Below, piece after piece: positions 54,901 through 63,067 of a stretch of 64,000 nt of DNA; position 1 is the first letter of the stretch; each line of letters opens with the position of its first letter. Under the pieces are notes generated by a model. That model did no database searches. It was not told the origin of the DNA and saw only the letters and a list, made by a program, of their open reading frames with translations. The position numbers and the translations under genes were made by a program. Source of the stretch: Sergeia podlipaevii (lineage: Eukaryota > Euglenozoa > Kinetoplastea > Trypanosomatida > Trypanosomatidae); NCBI GenBank assembly GCA_030849805.1, contig JASANZ010002219.1:1-64000 (forward strand), read 5' to 3'.

Positions 54901-56553
54901 GGACAGCAATATGCGCTTTTGTTCAGCAGGGGCCGCCTCAAACGCATCAGAGTTGACGTGATTGAAAATCTGCTCAACCTGCTCTACTGCTGCATCCACT
55001 TTCTGTTGCACATTAGCCTCCCCCGTCTTCTGCCCTTCCTTCTCCGCGCCTTCGCCGTCGTCCTCCAACAGAGCACTCGCGCCAACCAGAACCTCCAGCA
55101 GTACATCACGATCCGGAGCAGGCAACACGCTCACAGCCTCGGTGAGCTCCGAAATGCGCTCACGGAGTCGTGCAGACATGGCATTGCGGACTGATGGCGG
55201 AGCCGCGGCGAATTGGGGAGACTGTAGCACCTCTAGAAGCTCTTGAACGGCCTTGACAATGCTTGACATATCGGCCTCCGTGGTCTGCGACTGAGGAGGT
55301 GGGGGCACAGTTGCTTCAGTAGTAGAGGCAGCGCTCTCCATGTGACCCATTGCAAGCTCGTCGCGTGTGATGTGCTGCACCTGTTCCAAGAGAGCCAGCA
55401 CGTTACGAGCCACCTCGGCCACCATCGCAGCCTGGCCTTCGTCTTGCATGCCAGATACTGCAGCGGCAATGGACTGGGCCTCTGCAACCATGGCATCCAC
55501 AGCAGCCATGCGAGACTGAGGCGAGGCTTCCAAAATGGCTGGATCCTTCACCTTGTCAAAGAGCACACGAAGTCTGGCCATCAGCGACGCCATAGAAGTA
55601 GGTTGTGGTGGTGGTTGCTTCTCCTTGGTCTGTGGACGGGCCACCCCGTGAAGTTCTGCACGCTTCGCAGCCAGCAACTCCGCCACAACGGCACATTTAT
55701 CGCGCAGATCGCCAGCCACCTCGGCGGGGAGTCGCTCCGCCACCAGCATGACACGCTGTAGTTGCTTCTCCACGCCGACCGCTACCTCCTCAAACTCCTC
55801 AGCGGAAACACCCTGAAGGGCATCAGACTTTAGAAGTCCCTCAAAGTTGTCCACCATGGCACACAGCGGTCGCAGTTTCTCCACGAGCATCGCCAGTTGC
55901 TCCGGGGGCACGTCAGGGATCTGCCGCTCCGCAGGTACTGACGAAAGCGCGCGCCTAGTGTCGAGTGGCGCTGCAGGGGCGTGCTGCCCAGTGTGACTCA
56001 TGACGGCGGAGAGCTGACGTGCAAGCGGAAGCATCGCTGCTCGCTGGTCGTCCGCAGACATAGCCTGAAAGGCGTCAAGAAGTTCATAAAGGCGGGGAGC
56101 AAGTGGCACATTTGAAGGTACAGACGCGCTCAATGCTTCAAACAAGGCACTAGAGCGATCCAGAAAGGCGTGTAGTTCGTTCCGGCCCGCAGTCGTTGAT
56201 GTCGGGGCAAGCGAGTTACGCCGTGGGTGACGAAGATCGGCGAGTGCTGCGGAGATAATGCGTGCATCGCGGGAGCAGACGCCCATGTGCTGCAGGACAT
56301 CTGTGTCATCCGCCAACTCCAGCAATGCCTTGCCGTCAATGTGTCCAGCGACAAAAGCGCGCACCGTCTCAGCACGCACACCGTTAGAGCGCAGCCAGGC
56401 GACTACCTGATCGCAGGACCAGATGGAGGGCTCAGCGCCAAGTAAAGAAGGAGTCCTTGTGTGTGTACAGATGCGGTAAACTGCGTAGGCCATCAGCGGA
56501 AAGGTTGCACCGACTACGGCGGGCAGAACATACATGCGGGACGGCGGTGGCAT
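51934..56553 (-). CDS. Membrane-anchored SAM / helical-repeat / caspase-fold-like protein
   Basis: A 1539-residue protein of unusual build. Residues 8-27 (YVLPAVVGATFPLMAYAVYR) form a single membrane segment. Residues 43-108 are a SAM domain: WSCDQVVAWLRSNGV, VRAFVAGHIDGKALLELAD, and DVLQHMGVCSRDARIISAAL. Residues about 195-1200 hold at least six degenerate helical repeats of roughly 70-105 residues, with acidic linkers. The C-terminal part (about 1322-1445) alternates strands and helices like a caspase/metacaspase core (LLVYTARDN, ELCLLEEYLRTRYGFSVITLID, TRLLVYYHTP), but no catalytic GHG or DxCxSG appears. I know no named family with this order. An adaptor role at a membrane is inference. 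Confidence 0.85.
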   Translation of the reverse strand: MPPPSRMYVLPAVVGATFPLMAYAVYRICTHTRTPSLLGAEPSIWSCDQVVAWLRSNGVRAETVRAFVAGHIDGKALLELADDTDVLQHMGVCSRDARIISAALADLRHPRRNSLAPTSTTAGRNELHAFLDRSSALFEALSASVPSNVPLAPRLYELLDAFQAMSADDQRAAMLPLARQLSAVMSHTGQHAPAAPLDTRRALSSVPAERQIPDVPPEQLAMLVEKLRPLCAMVDNFEGLLKSDALQGVSAEEFEEVAVGVEKQLQRVMLVAERLPAEVAGDLRDKCAVVAELLAAKRAELHGVARPQTKEKQPPPQPTSMASLMARLRVLFDKVKDPAILEASPQSRMAAVDAMVAEAQSIAAAVSGMQDEGQAAMVAEVARNVLALLEQVQHITRDELAMGHMESAASTTEATVPPPPQSQTTEADMSSIVKAVQELLEVLQSPQFAAAPPSVRNAMSARLRERISELTEAVSVLPAPDRDVLLEVLVGASALLEDDGEGAEKEGQKTGEANVQQKVDAAVEQVEQIFNHVNSDAFEAAPAEQKRILLSQFLERVEAIKHTTLKNFPENDSVMNDLIRPLEGLLRQRAKVLGPSEHFVSIVETIEGVQEMLSSPMFRNATDAKKEGIARSVIPQLQRITSTFSGLLPDERAQADAMMRPINAVLIRIAQRDSGDRKEGEGEDEEVEEEDEEKAQARPASTLQEAAVMEEVISRLRAVMTLVQSDAFTSASDEDRARMVVTSVRTLEALKVRCETIDPALSGTFLPLIERLLSQLHSLVRAPGDETEQEATHANGNEGSQPSGAERSSLFSSVSQITKDLREGREEGKLNLGADEVRSLSGLLDIVDGVHDLTAEEQQIRGDFVSELRLAATGGDDEDVDEEDTETMNIDSFLECFSTIADSLFSKTITSASQLVPYMTVTERTLKKADADAVLWRGNKDAVRLVGSVLSKIQESQTNLQETGAGSEVSRVLLSAAETLREHPPKSPSDLVPYIDIIGAALDSEDGITMENLEAFKVLQDAVVAAKDALDAGTGDAEKSTEDGSTAPQSALDERIASALLEISDKLRDGLLSEEELSQIETVVNQIANAVKDPAFMEAIASIREQIKLQRISNGEDISSEADATSMEKDEAGKTGTEESQEEKVYEEDDADSATDVSLPPHSHTNALLTHEGDVALLPKIESRVINMKTPEFVASSTLFDLQCISKILLHLSQYAKKKDDVTLRQRVEGLKGKFVEQLAAFHKADHPSEEAQPSSALRVNAENVQDAEGMPAHVLTVFTAEEADNYPLNEELMRKLTSDNKAFKAAVATPEEIASWEGKSTTLLVYTARDNTKDTSMSELCLLEEYLRTRYGFSVITLIDPALTAESLASAIAAAVSQNPTRLLVYYHTPVAHSDVVVPHAASFHDGSVLEHQRVLELAEKVERTVVVQSLPRQLEVKCCLRSEVAPAMVVRLTSKSAQELSKLRCWLFDGIFTPVVLELLCRDERTVLCPEDVAHYAATAVTRENLNFGSQLASAAAAMAFFVPLDDVQEYHSDSSS

Positions 56554-57401
56554 ATTTCAAGAAGCGGAGTAAATATATGTAAAAAAATAATAATCACGAT
56601 CTATCGCAAAAAAAAAAGATCCTGTGTGATTGTCTTTCTGAATCCAAATACGTTTTGTGACACACGAGAGATTCAGTTTTGGCACTACAAAAGAAAACAA
56701 GCGAAACCTTTGTAGGTATGTATGTATGTACGCGTGTGCGTCTGTATGTGTATGTATATAGTTGCGGAAACAAAGAGAAGCAAAGTCTCTTTGTTGTGCA
56801 AAATATAAAGAAGAAAATAATAATAATAATAAAATTATGTATCCCTATTCGTTCTCAGGAGTGGTATGCAAAAAGGTAAGTGGATAACACACTCCAACAC
56901 ACAATCAATAATTGTTAACGCTAGTGGGAAGTAACAAAGCAATACAATCTGGATGTGTATGTCTAAAGAAGAGAAAAAAACAGGGGGGAAACTGATGTCC
57001 CCAAATAAAAAAAACAGCTAACTACTATAAATTATATACTGTATTTTTTTAAAGAAAAACAAAAAAAAAGAAAATAATAATAATGCATCTCAAGAAAAAT
57101 TCCATATGAAGCACTGCCATTTGTCTAGCAAAGAAAGCATTGCCACATTCAGTGCATTAAAAACTTGCTGAAATTTACTTATAAAAAGTCACGTTACATC
57201 CACCGTGTTTGTGATAGTTCGGCTGTATGAAAAAAAAACCTCTCACTCCCCCCTTATCACGTTGTGACTCAAGTACTAACGCCAACAAAAATTGATAGGC
57301 AAAAAAAAAAAAACAGTGACCATCAATAGAGAAAGTCACAAGGAACCAAGTAAGACAAAAGCCACTACCCCCAAACCAACAAAAAGAGAAAACAGAGGAT
57401 G
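56554..57401. other. Spacer, nothing recognised
   Basis: A/T-rich with GTAT-type repeats near 56714-56760 and (AAT)n runs near 56815-56832 and 57069-57083. No gene is seen. Confidence 0.5.
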
Positions 57402-57773
57402 CTAAGAAGAGGCCTCTTTCGTCGGCATTATAGTCACGCGACTCATATCTGCAGTGGTTGGACTCCGCGCACCAAAAAGCTTCTCATAAAAGTAGTCGCG
57501 GCCCATCATCAGCTCTTTATCTGACTTCTTCTCTACTTCTAGATCCTCAATCAGCCTGATCACATACACATACACCGCCACAGCCACCATCCACACCAAA
57601 ACCAAAAATGTTGAAAGGACTATGACAGATGTCGAAAAACGGCACGCATAGCCGGTTGATGTGCGAGAGCATGTGGTCAGGGGGCACACGCATTGCTTTA
57701 GTCTAAGGTCTGGGCCAACGTAACACGCACTCGAGTCCGTAAACAGCCAATCAGCATGTCCCACCTGGCACAT
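57402..57773 (-). CDS. Small Cys-rich single-pass membrane protein
   Basis: A 123-residue protein from the ATG at 57773; upstream codons are open, but only a TTG is available. Residues 1-45 contain six Cys (C2, C17, C28, C30, C35, C44), suggesting a disulfide-bonded or metal-binding face. A membrane helix (STSVIVLSTFLVLVWMVAVAVYVYVI) lies at about residues 47-72, followed by a charged tail with KKSDKELMMGRDYFYEKLFG. There is no signal peptide ahead of the Cys region unless a start was missed. The family is not recognised. Its location between two long genes is uninformative. Confidence 0.55.
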   Translation of the reverse strand: MCQVGHADWLFTDSSACYVGPDLRLKQCVCPLTTCSRTSTGYACRFSTSVIVLSTFLVLVWMVAVAVYVYVIRLIEDLEVEKKSDKELMMGRDYFYEKLFGARSPTTADMSRVTIMPTKEASS

Positions 57774-58199
57774 TTTCGATAGAAAATTAGTATATAAAAA
57801 AAACAACTACTAATATGTTTTTTGAACCAAACAAAAACAGAGAGACAAGCCACTACGCTGTGACTCCTTGATGAAATGCGCGGTGGTATCCACTGCACTG
57901 TCACTAAATGAAAAACTGAAAACTGAAACAAAGGAAAAAGAAAAGAAAAGAGAGGGACAGGTCTGTCAAGTCGACGATTGACAAAATAACAAAGTCTTCG
58001 TCAAAAAAAAATTTGAAAAAAATTATAATGGAACAATTGGTTAGTGTATTGAGCTCAAAAGAGCGTCTCTTGCAGACGAAAAAAGGAAAGGAGCGGCGCT
58101 TATGCACACGCGGCAAACACAACAACATGATAGCAATTTGCCTCACCCCAGTCATTATAGAGGCTGCGTACTTCCGCCTAGCCGTGCAGTGATACTGCA
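57774..58199. other. Spacer, nothing recognised
   Basis: A/T-rich left part and mixed right part. It should be the 3' UTR of the coiled-coil gene and the 5' region of the Cys-rich gene. Confidence 0.5.
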
Positions 58200-60317
58200 T
58201 CAGTGCTTGGAAAGGGACGTCAACTCTGCGCGTGCTTGTGCAAGCTGACGGTTCACCTGGTCCAACTCCATTTCTAATGCTTGCACCTGTCGCTCCTCCT
58301 CCGTCACCTGCGCATGTACGCTTGCCAGTTTCCCCTGTGCTAACTGTGTCTGCGCGACTGCAGCCTCAAGCGCGCCAATCTGGGCTGTGTAGTGTGCGTT
58401 TTCCTGATACACAGCGTAGAGCTGCAGCAGTGGACGCGAAAACAGCTGCGATGAAAGCCACTCCAGCTTCTTCTCCGCTTCTTCCTTGCGACTCGCAAAA
58501 GCGCGACGCACCTCGGCGAGCAGCTCCGTGTAGCGTTGGCGAGACGCAGCAAGCTCCTCCCCTACAGCGGTGTCCACTTCGTCCTTGACGACAACAAGAC
58601 GCACCTCAGGTCTAGGAACGTCCACTGGAAGTAGGGAAAGAGGCGTGCTCAACGACCTCGCGGGCTCCCCGCAGAGCTGCAGCACAAGTCGAAGCGCCAT
58701 TTCACGTGTCTGTGCCCACCACCGCGGCGCCTTTCTATGCCTCTCCGCTGCCCTCTCAGCCAACTGCGCGAATGACTGAGCATCAGTCTCGCCACCATCA
58801 CTGTCAATGCTGGAGCGAAGCAGCGCCATTACTTCCTCGCGCAGCTCAGCCAACTCGCACTCCGGCGACGGCTCCACCGGCAGCTCTACCGTGTCCTCCT
58901 TTACCCCGGCTTCTCCACCCCTCAGCGCCACGCGCATAAGCAACACCGCGCCGCTCGCCTGCCGCTGCAGCCAGTAGTTGATCAATGAAAGAGCACGCAG
59001 GCAACCATCCTGCAGCTGTGCCACCCTCTGAAGCACCTGAGTTTCAGCCACAGTGATAGCAGGACCGACAGGCTCCTCTGACGGATCCTCACCCTCCGCT
59101 GTGGTCACAGCAGAAGGCAGCTGTGTGGAGCAGGTCTGGCATTCCTCCAGCCACTCAAGTCGATGCATCAACGATGCATTCAGGCGTGAGAGGCTACTCC
59201 TATCCGGTTTGTGTTTGCCATCCTCACTATCGTCGCCCCACAATATTTGACATGCCTCCTCCCCTGTACTAGCGGAAAGACGTCGCAGGCACAAGGCCTC
59301 TCGCCCTAGCTGCTCTACTGTCTCCTCCAAGCTAGACTGTGTCTCGCGCAGCCCCCACAGTCGCACAGCTGCTGAGGCTGCCATTGTGTCTGCGTCTGGC
59401 TCACCGTCTGTCTGTTTGGCGCCATCGGGGAGCAACGCTAACGCGCGGCGCAGTCGCACTACCTCCAGACCCAGCGCAAGACTGGCTGCCTCTCCACCGT
59501 GTAGCTGTGGTGAATGGTGTGCGGGTGCATCCGCCATGGAAGCACTCGCAGCATAGCGTGCCGCCCGCACCGCGTAGTCCTCCAGCTGCTCTGCAATCGT
59601 CGCCTCTTCCTGCAACACAGTTGACGCAGTGCGCACAGCTTGAGAAAGCGTCGCGTGTCTAACGAATGCATCATGAGTGTGGGCCGCTACAGCAGTCAGC
59701 AATGAAGTTTCCTCTGCCGACAGATGCGGTAAGGAAGAAAAAAGAGAAGACAAGGAATTAGTGAGGCTAACGGGGAGACTGGCGGCAGTCTGTGCGTCTG
59801 CGTCCGCTACTTCCTGCGCGGTGGCAAGGATCTGCCCACACTCACTCACAACAGTACAATTAAACGAAGAGGGATGATGTTCCAGACGTCGACGACGCAG
59901 TCTCTCCTGCCGTTCCGCCTGCTGGGCTTCATCGGCTTCAGTCCCAGACGCAGAAGCCCGCCGTGTCACCTCACGTACACGACGGCGGGCGTGCGTAAGG
60001 GCATCCTTGATCTGTCTTGCGGACTCGCTCAATTCATGCTGTGAAGACATAGAGGAAAGTGCTGACGCATCCTGACCCATCTCTTCAGCCTGAGTGAACA
60101 ACGATGCCCTCAGTGCTTCATTGCGCTCAATGTACGCTGCCTTCTCGGCGGACTGTGAAGACGCAAGTGCCGCCAGGTGGCTCTCCAGCGCCTCTAGACG
60201 CTCCGCTAGTGCTACGCAATCTGCCTTGCGCTTCTCTGCATCGTAGCCCACAAAAGGAAACTCTGGCGTCTCCATCGGCTGTTCATCTTCCGCAAATGGA
60301 TTGTCAAGAAAGCTCAT
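58200..60317 (-). CDS. Coiled-coil protein of unknown function
   Basis: A 705-residue acidic protein from the ATG at 60317. The N-terminus MSFLDNPFAEDEQPMETPEF carries an NPF motif, which can bind EH-domain proteins, next to acidic residues. The rest is mostly helical: coiled coils at about residues 30-60, 90-145 and 590-705 (for example EEERQVQALEMELDQVNRQLAQ). Between them lie long Ala/Leu/Glu-rich helices. No catalytic or zinc motif is seen. An endocytic or cytoskeletal role is conceivable from the NPF motif, but unproven. Codon use is GC-rich in the third position, like its neighbours. Confidence 0.75.
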   Translation of the reverse strand: MSFLDNPFAEDEQPMETPEFPFVGYDAEKRKADCVALAERLEALESHLAALASSQSAEKAAYIERNEALRASLFTQAEEMGQDASALSSMSSQHELSESARQIKDALTHARRRVREVTRRASASGTEADEAQQAERQERLRRRRLEHHPSSFNCTVVSECGQILATAQEVADADAQTAASLPVSLTNSLSSLFSSLPHLSAEETSLLTAVAAHTHDAFVRHATLSQAVRTASTVLQEEATIAEQLEDYAVRAARYAASASMADAPAHHSPQLHGGEAASLALGLEVVRLRRALALLPDGAKQTDGEPDADTMAASAAVRLWGLRETQSSLEETVEQLGREALCLRRLSASTGEEACQILWGDDSEDGKHKPDRSSLSRLNASLMHRLEWLEECQTCSTQLPSAVTTAEGEDPSEEPVGPAITVAETQVLQRVAQLQDGCLRALSLINYWLQRQASGAVLLMRVALRGGEAGVKEDTVELPVEPSPECELAELREEVMALLRSSIDSDGGETDAQSFAQLAERAAERHRKAPRWWAQTREMALRLVLQLCGEPARSLSTPLSLLPVDVPRPEVRLVVVKDEVDTAVGEELAASRQRYTELLAEVRRAFASRKEEAEKKLEWLSSQLFSRPLLQLYAVYQENAHYTAQIGALEAAVAQTQLAQGKLASVHAQVTEEERQVQALEMELDQVNRQLAQARAELTSLSKH

Positions 60318-60824
60318 CACGTTAATGCTACTGTTTCTCTATGTTTATACCAGTTTTATGCGGTTCTAAAAAACAGTAAGTAAGCTGAAGAAAATTGTTG
60401 ATTCACACGCCACCATACAGCTAGATACTAAAGTCAAAAAAAAAAAGGAGCCAAAGTGAAAAAAAAAGGAATTTTGTTAAAACAAAATACAACAAACCGT
60501 TGTGAAACATCAAAAGGAAATGTATTGCATGCTCACTATTCACAGAAAAAAAAAGTGTATATAAAAGTGGCAGATACATGTGTTGTTGTTATTGCTCTTT
60601 TTCGTCTATTAGCATGTCAGTCTCCACACAGACAGTCCTTGAGGTGACAGTATGTAAAGAACAGAGGGGAAAAAAAAGGCACTCAACAGGAATGAAGAAA
60701 GCGTGACAAAGTTTAAGCGAAAAGAAAGGTATTGGGGGAGAAAAAATAAAAATGGAATCGCTATGCCAAAAATCCTCGCAATGCATTCCTGCATGCGTGC
60801 GAACAGCTCTGATCAAGAAAAGAT
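60318..60824. other. Spacer, nothing recognised
   Basis: A/T-rich with A runs; it holds the 3' UTR of the poly(A) polymerase gene. No gene is seen. Confidence 0.5.
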
Positions 60825-62574
60825 TTAATCCCCCCTCACCAGGTTTCTTAATTGATCTGGAAGGTCCACGTCAGAAAGCGCGTGCAGAGTGAACCACGGA
60901 TCATGCATGACTGGTGTCTCGCGAGGGAAGGCATGTGGCCCTCGCGTGCTGACCCCGTCGCACACCGCGTATCTTAACTGCTCAAAAAGCGGTCCAAAGC
61001 GGGCGTTAGTGAAAGGGTGGCACACACGCCGTTGACTCTTGTCATGCACAGCAAAGAAGAACGTCCACTCCTTCCTAAAAGCGATGACTCCATCTTTGTA
61101 TACGGGTGTAATGGCACCCTTGCTTGGGGACTGCAAGGAACGTACGTCTACAACACACTCAAAGGCATAAATCAGCATGCGCAGCTTGCTCTCCACAAAC
61201 CCTTTCCACACGCCGAACGCGGTCTCACAGTGTGCTTCATCGTCCGCAACACAGCAAACATGCACAGCTACAAAATGATTGTAATCCTCTGTGATGTCGT
61301 ACGGCTGCCACAGCTGCTCCAGATCTAGGGATTGTGGGCTTGCGGAGAGAATGTTCTGTGCGCGGGTCAGCTCGGCGTACAGCTGTTCAAACCCACAGCG
61401 CCCCACTACGTGTGCTGCATTCACGAATGGATAGGCCGGATTAATGACTGGAAGAAGATCGTCCTTTCCGGAATTGCTATGACGGTCCCAACAAGGTGCC
61501 ATGCCCGGTATACGCTCCCCCCTTGCCTGTATCGTTGGGGTGATGTAGATTGGAAACACCTGGCCTGGCTTCGAAAGCCATTGTGTGAAAAACTTAAAGA
61601 AAAATCTAAATATAACACTAGGAAGAGAAGAAGGAAACACTTGGCAAGCTCTGGCGACCATTATTGCCAGCGTAGCGCCGTTAGGGAAGGCGAGCAAGTT
61701 GCCATAGACCTGCCTCCGCTGCGCCCATCGCTTGATCGCTTTCAGGGCACAAACAAACGCATCCTCTGGCACCGGAAGTCTTCGTTGTATCTCCATCACC
61801 GTCCGGATGCCGTTTACGCTCGATCTGCAATATTTGTCCACGTGGGAAAGAAAAGCGTCATCCAGCAGCTGCGCCTCCGTCGGTGGAGCACTCAAGTACA
61901 CAGCTGCCACCACAATATCAACCGCAACCTCCTCGTAGGTAAACTTCACCAGTGGGACGCGCGAGGCAGATATCACCACCACATTACCAACTGTGCTGCG
62001 CAGGAGCGCAGGGAGTTCGCTAAATATCGTCGAAGGCGGCAAAACCGCAGAGGTCAGCACCATTCTTTTTTGGTGAAATAAAAAAAAAGAGAGACACGCC
62101 ATGTCGTAGAAGCATGAATAATCAAAAGCAGTGGAATTTAAATTGAAGGGGAGACAGGGGAAGAAAAAGGAGAAGGAGTATGTAGTGAACAAGATCCAGA
62201 GAAAATGAAAAGAAGAAAATCAAAGAAAAACACAATATATATATATGGGAGGGGGGAGGAGAGGGAAGGAGGAAGAGGGGAGGGGAAGAAGAAAAAGAAA
62301 GGAAGAACTCAACATACAAATCGACGTCACTACCTTCTATAGCTGCACCAAGCGCTGATGAACCAAAAAGCAGTGCTCTGGTCCAAAACCCATCTTGGCT
62401 TGCTAGTGTCCTCTTGGCAATGGTGCGAACAAGCACCTCGACAAAATCAACAACCGTGTGAGAGCGGTTTATTGAAAAGACACTAACGCACTTGCCTAAC
62501 TCGTCCGATTCGGCATAGTCCTCCGGTCGTGGAGGGGGTACAGTCAGTGGCCTGGTGGGCCCAGCCTCCATCAT
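60825..62574 (-). CDS. PAP1: Poly(A) polymerase, cis-spliced, two exons
   Basis: Exon 1 runs 62574-62318 and exon 2 runs 62064-60825, joined in phase across a 253-base GT-AG intron to give 498 residues. The joined codon restores GSDVDLMVL, the nucleotidyltransferase motif with catalytic Asp pair, after FGSSALGAAI. The third catalytic Asp is in EEVAVDIVVAA. A helical central domain (FVCALKAIKRWAQRRQVYGNL, PNGATLAIMVAR) and the region AYPFVNAAHVVGRC follow the canonical eukaryotic PAP layout. The enzyme adds poly(A) tails. In trypanosomatids the PAP gene is one of the few with a cis-intron. Two adjacent ATGs (62574, 62571) are possible starts. Confidence 0.93.
62065..62317 (-). other. Spliceosomal cis-intron of the poly(A) polymerase gene
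   Basis: The intron starts GTATGTTG at 62317 and ends CCAAAAAAG at 62065. A C/T-rich tract lies about 20-40 bases before the acceptor. The interior has C/T-only stretches and a TA run near 62238-62246. Both exon frames run into in-frame, non-homologous sequence inside it, and removal joins GAT-TT with A-ATG-GTG in phase. Boundaries are read from motif continuity, not from cDNA. Confidence 0.88.
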
Positions 62575-63067
62575 AATGTATCTTCTAAAAGATAAGCAAA
62601 AGAGAAGCGATTCCAATAGCTTTGTTTGTGTGACGCAAAAGAAGAAAAAAAGGAGAACAAGAGAGAATAACAAAAAAAAAAAAGAGAAGGCAATGTTTCC
62701 AGTAGAAAAGCATTGATTCTATTGAACAGTGATACTCAATTTTTAAACGCAAAAGATAAAGATCGTGAAGATACCTGGCGGGAACGCATAAATCCGTATG
62801 TGCTTGGATTTTTTAAAAAATAAGTGCAACAAAAAGAAAGGCTCTGTATAGATGTGTGTATTCTTCTTTCCCCAGCTATACATATATATGTATGTGCAAA
62901 AGTGCAAAAAGGGGGAAAAAGGAAATCAGGAATGTATGATACAGGCGAACATATGTATACACTCGAATAAAGAAGGTACAAAGCAGCACTCACATAGTCA
63001 TCTTCTACCAGTAAAGAAGGCGTACACACCAGCAACTAAAAAAAAAAAAAAAAATAGATATCTGCAA
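62575..63067. other. Spacer, nothing recognised
   Basis: A/T-rich with A runs; 5' region of the poly(A) polymerase gene and 3' UTR of the doublecortin gene. No gene is seen. Confidence 0.5.

Noticed and set aside
61332..62081. 249-codon plus-strand frame over poly(A) polymerase
   Set aside because: Antisense of exon 2; no domain.
62122..62310. Continuation of the exon 1 frame beyond the GTATGT
   Set aside because: Reads low-complexity Ser/Pro/Leu/Phe from intron C/T tracts and breaks the polymerase motif, so it is intron.
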